A DNA stretch of 64,000 nt from Streptomyces altiplanensis (GTDB lineage: Bacteria; Actinomycetota; Actinomycetes; Streptomycetales; Streptomycetaceae). This document shows positions 24,834 to 33,675 of this stretch, one piece after another. Each line of letters opens with the position of its first letter. Position 1 is the stretch's first letter. The stretch lies in assembly GCA_003719395.1 (NCBI GenBank), contig RHMC01000010.1:16279-80278 (forward strand), in the 5' to 3' direction. The notes under the pieces were generated by a model, which was not told the DNA's origin, searched no databases, and saw only the letters and a list, made by a program, of their open reading frames with translations. Position numbers and translations under genes: made by a program.

Positions 24834-25813
24834 GCCACTACCTCCGTTTTATTGTTTTCTGCTGTCCGCGCGGCTGCGAGCAACAGTTCGTGCCATTGCG
24901 ACACTGATCCGCACAGCCGGTTCAGGGCGGCGAACTGCTCCGGGGGCAGCGCCTCCACGATCTGTGACGGGTCGAGATCTAGCGGTGCTTCCAGCGCCTT
25001 CATGGCGCGCACGACAGCCCGCAGGATCACTTCGAGAGGGGAGGGCTCCGGGTCCTTTCCGAAAACCTCCACCTCCCGGGCTTTGGCATCCGTCCTCGCC
25101 TTGCGCAACGAGAACGATGCAGTCTCCAGGGCCTCCAGGCCGCCCTCTTCGGCCAGGGTGCTGAAGAACTGGGCGGGCCCCTCGGGGTCTTCAGCGACGG
25201 CGCGCAGTACGGATTCGACAACCGCCGGGTCGGCTCGTACCGCTTCGATGACCGTGGCTCTCACCTGGGTGTCCTCCGCGATCTGCGCCAGGACGCGGCC
25301 AGCTTCAAAGCGGCCATCACTGGCAGGTTGCGGGTTGACCCCCAGGTGATGCAGGTAGTCGCGGCGGGTGATGTGCCGTTTCCCGTTGTCAGTGGCTCCG
25401 CGTAGCGCGGCCAGGAGGGTGGTGAAGCGGACCTCACCGTCGGTCGCTGTTCCGTGGGTATGAAGGGCGACCTCCCGCAGCAGCGAGTACGAAGCGATGA
25501 CGCCGCTCTTCTCGATCGCTTCCCGTCGCTGCGGGTGATACCACGCAGCGACGCGCCGGTACTGATCAACGGTGTCGACGCTCAGGCGGCGCCGCCTTCC
25601 CCACTCCGCCAGCCGCTCCCGGACATTAGGCGGCGTGCCACCTTCGCTTATCGGTACATCTGCCAAGATGAGATCACCCTTGGCTAGGCGAGCGGCGCAC
25701 ACTGCGGCGACCCCTGCTGCCTCAGCTCGGTCCAACCGGTCCCACGGGTCAACACTGTTATTTGGCACGGCAGCATTCTGGGGTTGTGCGCCTGCGCCGT
25801 TTCCAAGGTTCAT
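24830..25813 (-). CDS. DNA-binding-like protein resembling DUF6192
   Basis: 327 residues from ATG 25813; an in-frame GTG at 25843 is an alternative. The part RERLAEWGRRRRLSVDTVDQ, then YRRVAAWYHPQRREAIEKSG, looks like the helix-turn-helix region of DUF6192-type Streptomyces proteins. The rest is helical. TAGCGT lies seven bases before the ATG, so the transcript may be leaderless. First gene of the three-gene operon; likely its regulator or its specificity subunit. Confidence 0.6.
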   Translation of the reverse strand: MNLGNGAGAQPQNAAVPNNSVDPWDRLDRAEAAGVAAVCAARLAKGDLILADVPISEGGTPPNVRERLAEWGRRRRLSVDTVDQYRRVAAWYHPQRREAIEKSGVIASYSLLREVALHTHGTATDGEVRFTTLLAALRGATDNGKRHITRRDYLHHLGVNPQPASDGRFEAGRVLAQIAEDTQVRATVIEAVRADPAVVESVLRAVAEDPEGPAQFFSTLAEEGGLEALETASFSLRKARTDAKAREVEVFGKDPEPSPLEVILRAVVRAMKALEAPLDLDPSQIVEALPPEQFAALNRLCGSVSQWHELLLAAARTAENNKTEVVA

Positions 25814-25843
25814 GTCGCCGACGCTAGAAGCCGCCTCTGACAC

Positions 25844-26502
25844 TCGAGCCCCGAAAATCCCCCCTCAAATCCCGTTCGGCGTAATCCAATAAGAGAGCTT
25901 CACCAAGAAGGAGCATTAGTAGGGAGAAAAGAATCCTTCATGCAGTCCAGCGCGATGCGGCAGCACGCGCGATGCAGCCAAGGTGCACCTTGGTCGATCC
26001 ACCCTGAACGGGTGAATCGTCCGCGGGGCCTGGCGGCGCTGACCGCTCGATCCGCAGCCTTCACCGCCTGTGTTGTTGGACTACTTCAAGATCTTCAGCT
26101 CTGAGGCCGGGGAGGCAGAACGGGCAGTCTTGTAGGGGATCTTGGGCGTCGACGGCAGCGTGACGGTGTTCGACAGCGTCAGCACTACGAGCTCGGTGTG
26201 TAGCCCGCCCACATTCGTTCACCCCAGAAGCGGCGGGACGTCACGTCGTGAAACCGGTGTCCGCAGGCAGGGCTGCGGACACCCGGAGAGAGCCAGCGGA
26301 CTACCAACCGACCGGCCGCCAGCCCCGCGGAAGCAGTCCGCCACAGCAAGATCCATCGTTGCACTTAGCTGTCACCGGAGCTGAGGGGCCAGATACGTGG
26401 CGTGCGGACCCGGCGCGGTACGCGACCGGGCCCCAGGCTGCCTATGGAGAATCTGTTGCGGCCGAAACCACGCCATCTCCCGATACGACTGGTGATGTCT
26501 GC
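25844..26502. other. Intergenic stretch without a recognisable gene
   Basis: About 660 bases between the DUF6192-like gene and the end of the HTH gene at 26503. Frames crossing it lack ribosome sites and coding bias. I see no strong repeat or terminator. It must contain the promoter of the leftward operon near 25815-25860. Confidence 0.4.
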
Positions 26503-27423
26503 CTACGAAGCGTGGGCGCTGCGTTGTGGCGTTCTTCGGGCTCGCGGATCAGTCAGCGCCGCGCGTTGCGCGAGGAGGGAGCGGGCGGATCGCTGGGAGT
26601 TCTGGATGCTGCGCGCGGCCGCCAGTTCCCTGGAGGACAGGACGCGGTGCCCGAGGGCGATCTCCTCCATGCGCTGCAGGAGCACCGTCTCGGGTATCAC
26701 TGCTTTTCGACTCAGCTTCCACATGTCCTGTCCGCCGGCATCGCGTGTGCGATCGAGGTAGACCATGGGGCCACTGCCCGCGATGACCGGGCGCCGACTA
26801 TTGCGTTTGGCACCGCCGGTGCGCCGGTCCTCTGCGCGGTCCCACGCCTGCTCCCAATCTCTGAGCGCGACGCCTCGCAGACCGCAGACCCGGACGAACT
26901 GGGTGACGAAATCCCGGGTGGGACGCCCTGTCTGCTCGTTGAGTACCCGCCAGACGGTGGAGTGTGACAGCTGCCCGCCGCTGAGGTCCTCCAGCTCCTG
27001 GCAGGATCGGGCACCGTCTTTGCGGTACAGGTCCACCAAGGCCAGATGCAGGTCAGCGAAGTCGCGCACATAGGTGATGTGCTTCGGCTTCTCCTTCAGC
27101 GGCTCGGCCTCCTGGATCTGCCGGTAGCGGGCTGCCTTCCACAGCCGGTCGGCCTCGGCCAGGTTCGCATCGCACGCCGCTGCGTAGGCCAGCACCGCTT
27201 TGCGCCGCGGAACTCCGTGCGCCCCGGATGCAGCGCGCAGCAATGTGTCCGCACTGCACTTGGCCGACTCGCCCTCGGGCAGTGAAGCCCAGCGGATCCG
27301 CTCCGTACGGCGTGCCAGTTGGGTGTAGTTCAGCCCAGCGTTCTCGCGCTGGCTGCGCAGCCACTGGGACAGCGTCTGGAGCGCCTTGTCACACGGGGCA
27401 ATGGGGTTTTCGCGTCGTCCCAT
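26503..27423 (-). CDS. Helix-turn-helix regulator, multi-domain
   Basis: 306 residues from ATG 27423. The N-terminus has an XRE-type HTH (LSQWLRSQRENAGLNYTQLA, RRTERIRWAS), and a second DNA-binding-like block QELEDLSGGQLSHSTVWRVL appears mid-protein. The C-terminus is basic with REL and ARS repeats. Such proteins usually pair with a small membrane protein, as here: the upstream gene ends three bases before this ATG. Probably a regulator; target unknown. Confidence 0.65.
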   Translation of the reverse strand: MGRRENPIAPCDKALQTLSQWLRSQRENAGLNYTQLARRTERIRWASLPEGESAKCSADTLLRAASGAHGVPRRKAVLAYAAACDANLAEADRLWKAARYRQIQEAEPLKEKPKHITYVRDFADLHLALVDLYRKDGARSCQELEDLSGGQLSHSTVWRVLNEQTGRPTRDFVTQFVRVCGLRGVALRDWEQAWDRAEDRRTGGAKRNSRRPVIAGSGPMVYLDRTRDAGGQDMWKLSRKAVIPETVLLQRMEEIALGHRVLSSRELAAARSIQNSQRSARSLLAQRAALTDPRARRTPQRSAHAS

Positions 27424-27425
27424 CG

Positions 27426-27653
27426 TCAGTTCACCGCCCGTGCTGCCGTCCTGGACCCGCACAGTCTGCGGGCAAGCTTCACGCCGATGGTGGTGGCCTC
27501 GGTCAGCAGGACAATGACCGAGATGCTCGGCATGCCTGCCAGGGCAAGGGCCCCGGCGAGGATCAGCACGATGATGATGACGACCGCCTCGGGGGCGGTC
27601 AACGGGGCGGGGCCGGACTGTACGCACGTAACGCGGGTAGGGCGGCTGGGCAC
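27426..27653 (-). CDS. Small membrane protein coupled to HTH gene
   Basis: 75 residues from GTG 27653, chosen because GGAGG lies five bases upstream. Hydrophobic core AVVIIIVLILAGALALAGMP and a second weaker segment SISVIVLLTEATTIGVKLA. Ends just before the HTH gene. Membrane protein plus HTH regulator is a common actinomycete pair; function unknown. Confidence 0.55.
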   Translation of the reverse strand: MPSRPTRVTCVQSGPAPLTAPEAVVIIIVLILAGALALAGMPSISVIVLLTEATTIGVKLARRLCGSRTAARAVN

Positions 27654-28049
27654 GGGTTCCTCCATTGGTTGCGGCTCCAACTCGTGCACACTCAGAGGCG
27701 GTTGGCGTCGCCCGTTGGAGTGGCACCCTCAGATGTTGTCGTACCGCACACTGACAGGGGAACGAGGGCCCCCAACAAGCCGCGATAGCGGGCAAGCACC
27801 TCTCAGACTGGCCTCGCCCATTCAGTTCTGACGACAGGACGTTGCTGCACGTCAGAACCTTGATCCAGAACTGAATCCGCAGGAACCTCCCAAACACAGT
27901 TGAGCGACCCGCTCAAGCCCGTGATTCTGGGCACAACCTCGTACGCGTACGTGCGCACAGGTACGGACAGTCCCTCCGGTCTGTGGCTCCAACCTCGACA
28001 CGGGATAAACGCGGTGGCCGCGTTGGCGCGAGGGCCCCCGCAGCAAACT

Positions 28050-28110
28050 CGGCAGTTCATACCTGCCGACACCGAAGGCGGCCCGGAGACATCGCTCTCC
28101 GGGCGCCTTC
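28050..28110. terminator. Two consecutive hairpins
   Basis: A six-base-arm hairpin around 28050-28068 (CGGCAG/CTGCCG) is followed by a long stem, 28074-28089 against 28096-28110, with one bulged base. The 27690-28110 gap has no convincing gene, so these probably end transcription or regulate the small gene beginning near 28111. Confidence 0.5.
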
Positions 28111-28446
28111 GTGCTCTCGGCCCAGCAGCAGGAACTATCACCTACGCGGGCGCGAGGTAGTCGGGCCCGCGTCCTGACCGCGGTCCCGTTCGTGCCCGCG
28201 TACGTCCTGCTCGCCGCGCTCGCGGTCATCGTCGTACTGCTCACCGTTGTGGCCATCGTCGCGCGGGCGGTGATGGCGAAGGCCCGGCCCGAGGACTTAC
28301 AGCACATCTTCCCGGGCTTGGGGCAGGTCCTGGCCGCGTTGGCCCTGCTCCTCCCCCAGGGGGCGCGGACGAGGGGGCCGACCGTGTCCCCGCCGGCCCT
28401 CGTGTGGTCCGAGCGAAGAGGAGGCCGACACCACCCGCGGGGCTGA
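28111..28446 (+). CDS. Putative small membrane protein
   Basis: The frame contains FVPAYVLLAALAVIVVLLTV, a clear membrane helix, then ARAVMAKARPEDLQHIFPGL and a second hydrophobic stretch. This resembles small one- or two-helix proteins common in Streptomyces arms. There is no good ribosome site at the GTG 28111, and the C-terminus looks non-coding, so the true gene may be shorter or decayed. Confidence 0.35.
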   Translation: MLSAQQQELSPTRARGSRARVLTAVPFVPAYVLLAALAVIVVLLTVVAIVARAVMAKARPEDLQHIFPGLGQVLAALALLLPQGARTRGPTVSPPALVWSERRGGRHHPRG

Positions 28447-28454
28447 GGTTTGGG

Positions 28455-29357
28455 TCAGCCCGCCGACGGCTGACCGGAGGGCGCGGCCTGGTCGGCGGGC
28501 TGGTCCAGCTGCTGCTGGCGACGCCGCTGCTCGTTGCGGCGGTCTTCGACCCGCTGGGTGAACAGCTTCAGCGCCTGCTGCTCCTGGTCGGCGTCGAAGT
28601 CGCTGTAGGGGCCAACGCCAAGGGTGAAGGCGTTGACCTCCTCCTCGATGGCGTCGGCGGTCTGGAGCAGGAAGTAGCTGCGCTCGCGGTACTTGTAGTA
28701 GCCGGTGAAGGCAGCGGCCAGCGTGACGGTGAAGCCGATGATGACGATCGTGATGTTCTGCCAGGTGAACTGGTTGCGAGTGTCCAGGGCGGCGACGGTG
28801 GTCGTGGACGCCGCCCCGATCATGATGAGGTTCTGCAGCATGTTGTGGATGAACCGGTATCTGCGGCTGTCCGTCCGGTGCTGCTCGATCACCCCGGCCA
28901 CATCCTCGCGGTAGAGGCTGCGCCGCTCCTTCAGCGTCGGATGGATGAGCGCGCTGAGAAATCGGAGGGCCTCACGGTTCGTCGCGAGCATGTCCTCCAG
29001 CTGCGCCAGGCTCAGCTGGCCGCGGGGAGGAGCGGCGACCCAGGCGGCCACGCCGGAGACCAGCGCCACCACTCCGCAGATGATGTCCACCCGGAGGAAC
29101 CGGGAGGGGGAGCCCCATGTCAGAACAGTCCACAGCAGGCCCGCCAGGACCGCACCGCCGGTCACGGCCAGGGCGACGCCCATCGTGCGGATCCTTCTCC
29201 TGCGTCGCGTCAGATCCCGTTCCGTCTGCCTCACGTCGTGCCGCAGCTTGCGCAGCGAGGAGTGTTCATCGGCTTCGGTTTGCCATTGTTCGGCACTCAG
29301 ATGGTCGTCCGCGTCGCTGAGTCGGCGGGGCGCATCGTCGTCAAGACTGCGGGCCAC
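28455..29357 (-). CDS. DUF4231/SLATT-type membrane protein
   Basis: 300 residues from GTG 29357 (AGAGGACC eight bases upstream). Two N-terminal membrane segments (MGVALAVTGGAVLAGLLWTV and IICGVVALVSGVAAWVAA), a helical spacer, two more (LIMIGAASTTTVAAL and ITIVIIGFTVTLAAAFTGYY), then the hallmark YKYRERSYFLLQTADAIEEE and a coiled tail. SLATT proteins are proposed membrane effectors of nucleotide-triggered bacterial conflict systems. The gene is 27 bases after an unknown gene of the same strand; no nucleotide cyclase is next to it. Confidence 0.7.
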   Translation of the reverse strand: MARSLDDDAPRRLSDADDHLSAEQWQTEADEHSSLRKLRHDVRQTERDLTRRRRRIRTMGVALAVTGGAVLAGLLWTVLTWGSPSRFLRVDIICGVVALVSGVAAWVAAPPRGQLSLAQLEDMLATNREALRFLSALIHPTLKERRSLYREDVAGVIEQHRTDSRRYRFIHNMLQNLIMIGAASTTTVAALDTRNQFTWQNITIVIIGFTVTLAAAFTGYYKYRERSYFLLQTADAIEEEVNAFTLGVGPYSDFDADQEQQALKLFTQRVEDRRNEQRRRQQQLDQPADQAAPSGQPSAG

Positions 29358-29384
29358 GGCTTTGGTCCTCTCGTCTGCGCAGGC

Positions 29385-29957
29385 TCAGCGGGCGAACGCT
29401 TCGGTCAGGCTGATGCGGTAGCCGTCCTCTTCCATCAGCACGACGGTGACGCCGAACGGGTCGGGGTGGTCCAGCTCGATCGGGGTGAAGGAGAAGTTCA
29501 CCGCCGCCTGGATCGGTGGCACCAGTTCGCCGCTGGGCTGCGGCGCGGGGGCCGGCCTCCAGTCGGGGGCGACCGAGGCCCAGCCCTCGGGGCTGCGGGA
29601 CAGGAGCTGCTCGCTGTAGGGGAACTGGTGCAGGACGTGCCCGTCCCGGGTGGCGACCACCATGTTGAGGCACGGTGCCGGGCCGACGATCGGCAGCTCG
29701 CAGGCGGTGGCGACGTCGTGGGTCTCCCAGGCGAGGACGACCTCGTCCGCGCCGGCCGCCGCGGCGATGTTCGCGAGTTCCGCGATCCCGGCGAGCGCGT
29801 CCTGGCCGACCTTGAGCGGGCGGACCCAGATCAGCCCGACCAGCTCGCCGCGCACCAGCGGCATCATGAGCGGGCGCGGCATGACCCCCTCGCCCAGCGA
29901 GGCGGTGTACGTCTCCTTCGCGACGCCGACCAGTCCGTCCCACATCCGCGCGTCCAC
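29385..29957 (-). CDS. Hypothetical partner of the SLATT protein
   Basis: 190 residues from GTG 29957 (AGGGGGC six bases upstream), beginning MDARMWDGLVGVAKETYTAS. Contains a central LAGIAELANIAAAAGADEVV and an ending EEDGYRISLTEAFAR. No known domain. Same strand and 27 bases before the SLATT gene, so the two are one operon. It is divergent from the 30203 gene across a 245-base spacer. Confidence 0.6.
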   Translation of the reverse strand: MDARMWDGLVGVAKETYTASLGEGVMPRPLMMPLVRGELVGLIWVRPLKVGQDALAGIAELANIAAAAGADEVVLAWETHDVATACELPIVGPAPCLNMVVATRDGHVLHQFPYSEQLLSRSPEGWASVAPDWRPAPAPQPSGELVPPIQAAVNFSFTPIELDHPDPFGVTVVLMEEDGYRISLTEAFAR

Positions 29958-30160
29958 GGAAGCCCCCTTATCTCAGCTGTTCGTGATCGCAGCCGACCTT
30001 GCCACGCGGAGTGATGCCGTGTCAGGGCGATGATCGGCCAGCCCCTTCAAGCGGCGGATGCTGGGCTGGTGAAAGGGGAGCGCTGCCAGACAGTGAGGTG
30101 TGGCGTGAATCACAGCGGGTGTCGGGAAATTGAGTGCCGGATCAGCTCTTCCCCGTCGCA

Positions 30161-30180
30161 GGTAAGTGAACAGACTTACC
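30161..30180. promoter_or_regulatory. Inverted repeat before the 30203 gene
   Basis: GGTAAGT and ACTTACC form perfect seven-base arms around GAACAG, ending 12 bases before the ribosome site AAAGGAGG. Position suggests an operator or a small RNA hairpin controlling the two-gene unit. Confidence 0.5.
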
Positions 30181-30202
30181 CAAGCAACAAAGGAGGCCCG
30201 AG

Positions 30203-31734
30203 ATGCCTGCGGTTTCAACTCCGGACTCGGCACCCGAGGATGCCGCTCAGCGTCCTGCTGCAGCACCGTCCGACGCAACAGGAGCGCTGCTCGTTCCCTC
30301 AGCGGAAGGATGCGGCTCGCCCGAAACCGTCGCGCTCGACGAGCCGGGCGACGCCGGTCTCGCAGCGCCGATGGACGGCCCGACCTGGACATGGACGGGC
30401 CCGACCTGGACCACGGTGTCTTCCCGCCGCTTGACGATGCCGTCCTGAACTCCGGCAGCCTGGCTGATGTCGTGGACACGGCCGCCTTCTGGTCCGGCGT
30501 CAGCGACTCCTTCCAGCCGCTGGTCGGCCTCAGCACGATGCTCAGCGAGTTCACCGAGCGGGCGAACTTCGGGCTCGCCCCGGCTCTCGCAGGCATCGAG
30601 CTGGCAGTTCCCCGGCTTCCCAACATCGGAGAGATGGTCGGCCAGTCACTGCTGGACGGACTGACGGCCCGCAATGCTGCGCTGTCGGCGCTGGCTGGCG
30701 TGCAGCCCCAGATCCTCTCGCTGTCCGAGAGCGTGAACTCGGTCCTGCCCTCCGTCGTGAACACGCTGGGGCTGCTGGACGGGCTCAACCCGGCCAGGGC
30801 GGTCTTGTCCGTAATCGAGCCGCAGGTCAACAGCCTGGCGAGCGTGCTGGGATCGGCCGCCCGTCTGTCGTCGATGGCTGACGCCTTTCAGCCGCTGGTT
30901 GGTCTCGGTGAACTCGTTCGTCCGTTGCACTTCGGCCTGGCCCCGGTGTTCGAGGGTCTCCCGGCTCTGATGCCCCCGCTGCCCAGCCTGGCGAAGATGG
31001 CAGGAACGCTCGCCCCATGCTTCGCCATCCAGGTGGGAGTGCCGCGGATGATGCAGGAGGTCCTGCGCACCCTGCCGACGATGGCGGACCTCATCGGTGG
31101 CCATATGGCCGACCTCTTCGCCGGAGTCCGGTCTGTTGCTGACTGGGCGAAGCGGCTGAAGCCGTCCGTCCTTGCCGAGGCCCGCTACGCCTTCGACGCG
31201 TATAAGAAGGGCGACACGGAGCCGATGAAGGACTTCCTGCGCCGCTGCCTGCGTCTGTGGCCGGTGCTGGAGGACCACTGTCAGGCCCTGGCTGTGGCGA
31301 TGTTCGAGCGCGCATGGGAGCAGGAGGCCGACCTCACCGACGACCAGTCGGTGCGCAGGGTCCTGGTCCGGTACGCGCGCCAGGGCTGCGACTTTGAGCG
31401 CGATCACCAGATCCGCGGTGTCTCGATCGGTTACATCCCGGACGGTTGGGAGCAGCGGGACACCGTGCCCGGACCGGAGGATCTGGTGATTCCCCGCCTC
31501 GTTTCATGGGCCGAGCAGTTCGAGACCGCTCCGGTGAGCTACGTGGCAGGCAAGCTCAACGAGCAGGAACAGGCCCTGGTCCGTGCCTGGTCGGAAAACC
31601 ACCCCATGACGTGGCCCAAAGCGTCGGACCTGGTGCAGCAGGATAAGGCACAAGGAGTGCGGGCCCGACGCAAACTGAAGCGCCTCGGCAAGGAGTGGCG
31701 CAGGCGCGAGAACAGCCGCCAGGAGCTGCCGTGA
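30203..31734 (+). CDS. Unknown protein with internal repeats (apparent frameshift)
   Basis: ATG 30203 has a very strong AAAGGAGG. The frame shifts near 30385 inside two tandem copies of an 18-base unit; the first copy lacks one G of GGGCCC, so a sequencing error is likely. Restored length ~510 residues. The middle carries two related ~60-residue segments beginning SDSFQPLVGLST and ADAFQPLVGLGE, each followed by FGLAP then PRLP/PPLP. The C-terminus is soluble, with RARRKLKRLGKEWRRR. No membrane helix and no known domain. Its stop overlaps a small membrane-protein gene. Confidence 0.6.
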
Positions 31735-31928
31735 GTGCGCCGTCCGACCGATCGCAGGAGCCGCTGATGACGGTGCGTGCCGCGGTCATCTTGATGCTGG
31801 GTACGCAGATCGCCGTGGTTGCCGGCGTGCTGACCGTGCTGGCAGGGAACGCATGGGCTGTCGCGGTACTGGCTGCCGGGGGCGCCTTCGCCGGCACTGT
31901 CGCCTTCGCCCGGTCCGTGATCGGCTGA
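31731..31928 (+). CDS. Small two-helix membrane protein
   Basis: 65 residues from GTG 31731, which overlaps the preceding stop (GTGA) and has AGGAG six bases upstream. Two hydrophobic helices: VILMLGTQIAVVAGVLTVLA and WAVAVLAAGGAFAGTVAFA. Nearly nothing outside the membrane. Obligate coupling to the large unknown protein suggests a sensor-plus-membrane-effector or membrane-anchor pair. Confidence 0.6.
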   Translation: MSAPSDRSQEPLMTVRAAVILMLGTQIAVVAGVLTVLAGNAWAVAVLAAGGAFAGTVAFARSVIG

Positions 31929-31969
31929 ACCGCCCGGGCGAACAGGACGCCCGGGCCGACGCCGTGGTC

Positions 31970-32545
31970 ACAGCGAAGAAGTACGCAGGCCGTTGCGGCG
32001 GGTGGTGACCAGACCTCGCCATCGCCGCCGCGTGTGCTGGGCACCGTCGATCCAGCGTGTTGGTGAGGTTTCCTCGAGGGCAGGTCGGCCATGAAGGCGA
32101 CGATGTCGCTGTAGTAGGCGAAGTCGCCGCGGGTGTTCTCGCGCAGCCGGGCGATCGTCGCGGCCACCTGGTCCTGGTCGTTGCGGACGGCGTGGTGGAA
32201 GGCGAGGGCGAGGTCCAGGGCAAGCTCGCCGTACGTCACGCCCGCTGTGAGGATCTCGGCGCGCAGCACCTGGGCGCGGTCGTCGATGTCGGCGTCGGTG
32301 CGGCCGGCGTCGCATGCAAGCGCCGCGATATGGGTGACCAGGGTGGTGGCGCGCAGATCCACGCCAGCCAGAAGCTGCTCAGCGAGGGCGAGCTCGCTGC
32401 CGGCTAAGGCCGGGTCGGTGAAGGCCAGAGCGAAGGCGCGGTGGGCCTGGCTGTTGCCGCGCTCACCGGTGACACCGTGGTGCTCGGCTTCGTCGCGTGC
32501 GGCGGCGTACGCGACGGCGGCGCGGTCCATGTCGCCGTGGGGCCA
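31970..32545 (-). pseudogene. Truncated C-terminus of a STAND NTPase gene
   Basis: Reads HGDMDRAAVAYAAARDEAEH and on through ATTLVTHIAALACDAGR to FAYYSDIVAFMADLP, matching the last ~190 residues of the intact gene at 42907-45580. Frameshifted near 32085 (WIDGAQHTRRRWRGLV is in another frame). The N-terminal NTPase part is missing: at 32545 the sequence switches abruptly to the rep remnant. A relic. Confidence 0.7.
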
Positions 32546-32953
32546 GCTGCACGAGCGGGTGACCGCCCAGGCGTGGGCCAAGGCGCGCGAGTGGGAGCAG
32601 GTCCGCGCCCGGCGGGCTGCCGCGAAGGCCACGGCCGCGCAGGTCGCCGCCATCCCGGCCGAGCCCGTGGCGCCCGTCGTCATCCCCACGCCGCGCCCGG
32701 CCGCCTCGCCGGCCCCGCCGTCGACGACGTCGGCCAGGAGCAGGAGCTCGTGATCGAGGACCTGACCCGCGAGCAGGTCATCGGCTGGCGCGCCCGCGCC
32801 GCCCACGACCACCAGCCTGTGTTCGACCACATCGACCGGTATGACGAGACCTCGGCCCGGCGCCTGTTCACCAGCAGGTTGGTGGACCAGGTGCAGCGCC
32901 TCGCGGGCCTCGGCCACCTCGGTATCGGCTACACCCCGTGGGGGAAGGCATGA
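32546..32953 (+). pseudogene. C-terminal remnant of a rep-like gene
   Basis: LHERVTAQAWAKAREWEQVR, then (one base shift) ELVIEDLTREQVIGWRARA and FDHIDRYDETSARRLF, ending DQVQRLAGLGHLGIGYTPWG. It closely follows the tail of the 19628-21836 gene. The ~550 N-terminal residues are absent. Confidence 0.7.
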
Positions 32954-33240
32954 GCGGCGACCGGATGTCCGACGTCGACCTGGCCCGGGTCACGCTGCGG
33001 GCCGCGATAGAGCAAGCACGGAAAAACGGCGACCGTACAGCGAAGGCCAAACAGCCGCGCCCAACCACAGCGGTGCGCCGGGACGGGCGCAAGCCGCTGA
33101 ACCTCGCGGCGGCGATCGGCGTGCTGGTCACCGAGCGGTGGGAGCTCCCGACCGTCGGCGCCTCGCTGCACAAGCGGCGGTGGGCTACGCCGCGGAGTCG
33201 TCGGCCTGGGCGATAAAGGCCCGGCTAGAGCAGGCAGCAG
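32950..33240 (+). pseudogene. Truncated dciA-like gene
   Basis: Begins MSGDRMSDVDLARVTLRAAI, directly coupled to the rep remnant as in the intact copy, and keeps LAAAIGVLVTERWELP. It then has an internal deletion and shift; AAESSAWAIKARLEQ is the last recognisable part. The remaining ~130 residues are gone before the PadR gene. Confidence 0.65.
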
Positions 33241-33290
33241 GTGCGTCCAGGGCGCGATCCCGTTGCGCGAATTCCGCCGCATGCCCAGTG

Positions 33291-33302
33291 CTACATATGT
33301 AG
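33291..33302. promoter_or_regulatory. Palindrome upstream of padR-like gene
   Basis: Perfect 12-base palindrome CTACATATGTAG, ending ten bases before ATG 33313. The ATGT/ACAT halves are like PadR operators, so autoregulation is likely. Confidence 0.5.
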
Positions 33303-33312
33303 AGTTAGGGCC

Positions 33313-33675
33313 ATGAGGACTCCTTTCCGTATCACGTCGACAACCCTCGACGTTCTTGAGGCCTTCCTCGCATCAAGCGAGGAACTGCACGGCTTCGCGG
33401 TGGCGAAGGCCGTTAGCAAGCCCACCGGCAGCGTGTACCCGATCCTCTCGCGCTTCGAGGAGGCCGGCTGGCTGAGCAGCAGATGGGAGGACGAGAACCC
33501 CCAGGAAGGCCGCCCGAGGCGCCGGTTCTACGAGCTGACGCCCAACGGCACCGAGGAGGCTAAGCGCATCGTCATTGAGCGGCGGGGTGGGCTGCCCAGT
33601 GCGAAGCCCGCGGACCAGCGGCCGCAAACCCGGCCGAGCTTAGGATTCATGGTGCGCTGGGGGATGGCTCGATGA
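33313..33675 (+). CDS. PadR-family transcriptional regulator
   Basis: 120 residues with a PadR winged helix: TLDVLEAFLASSEELHGFAV, then GSVYPILSRFEEAGWLSS and GRPRRRFYELTPNGTEEAKR. A short-type PadR without the long C-terminal dimer domain. Its stop overlaps the start of a membrane-protein gene (ATGA), the usual PadR-plus-membrane-protein operon. A palindrome at 33291-33302 probably binds it. Confidence 0.85.
   Translation: MRTPFRITSTTLDVLEAFLASSEELHGFAVAKAVSKPTGSVYPILSRFEEAGWLSSRWEDENPQEGRPRRRFYELTPNGTEEAKRIVIERRGGLPSAKPADQRPQTRPSLGFMVRWGMAR

Noticed and set aside
28404..30014. A 536-residue plus-strand open frame
   Set aside because: Antisense to the SLATT gene and its partner, which have good starts, domains and coding pattern.
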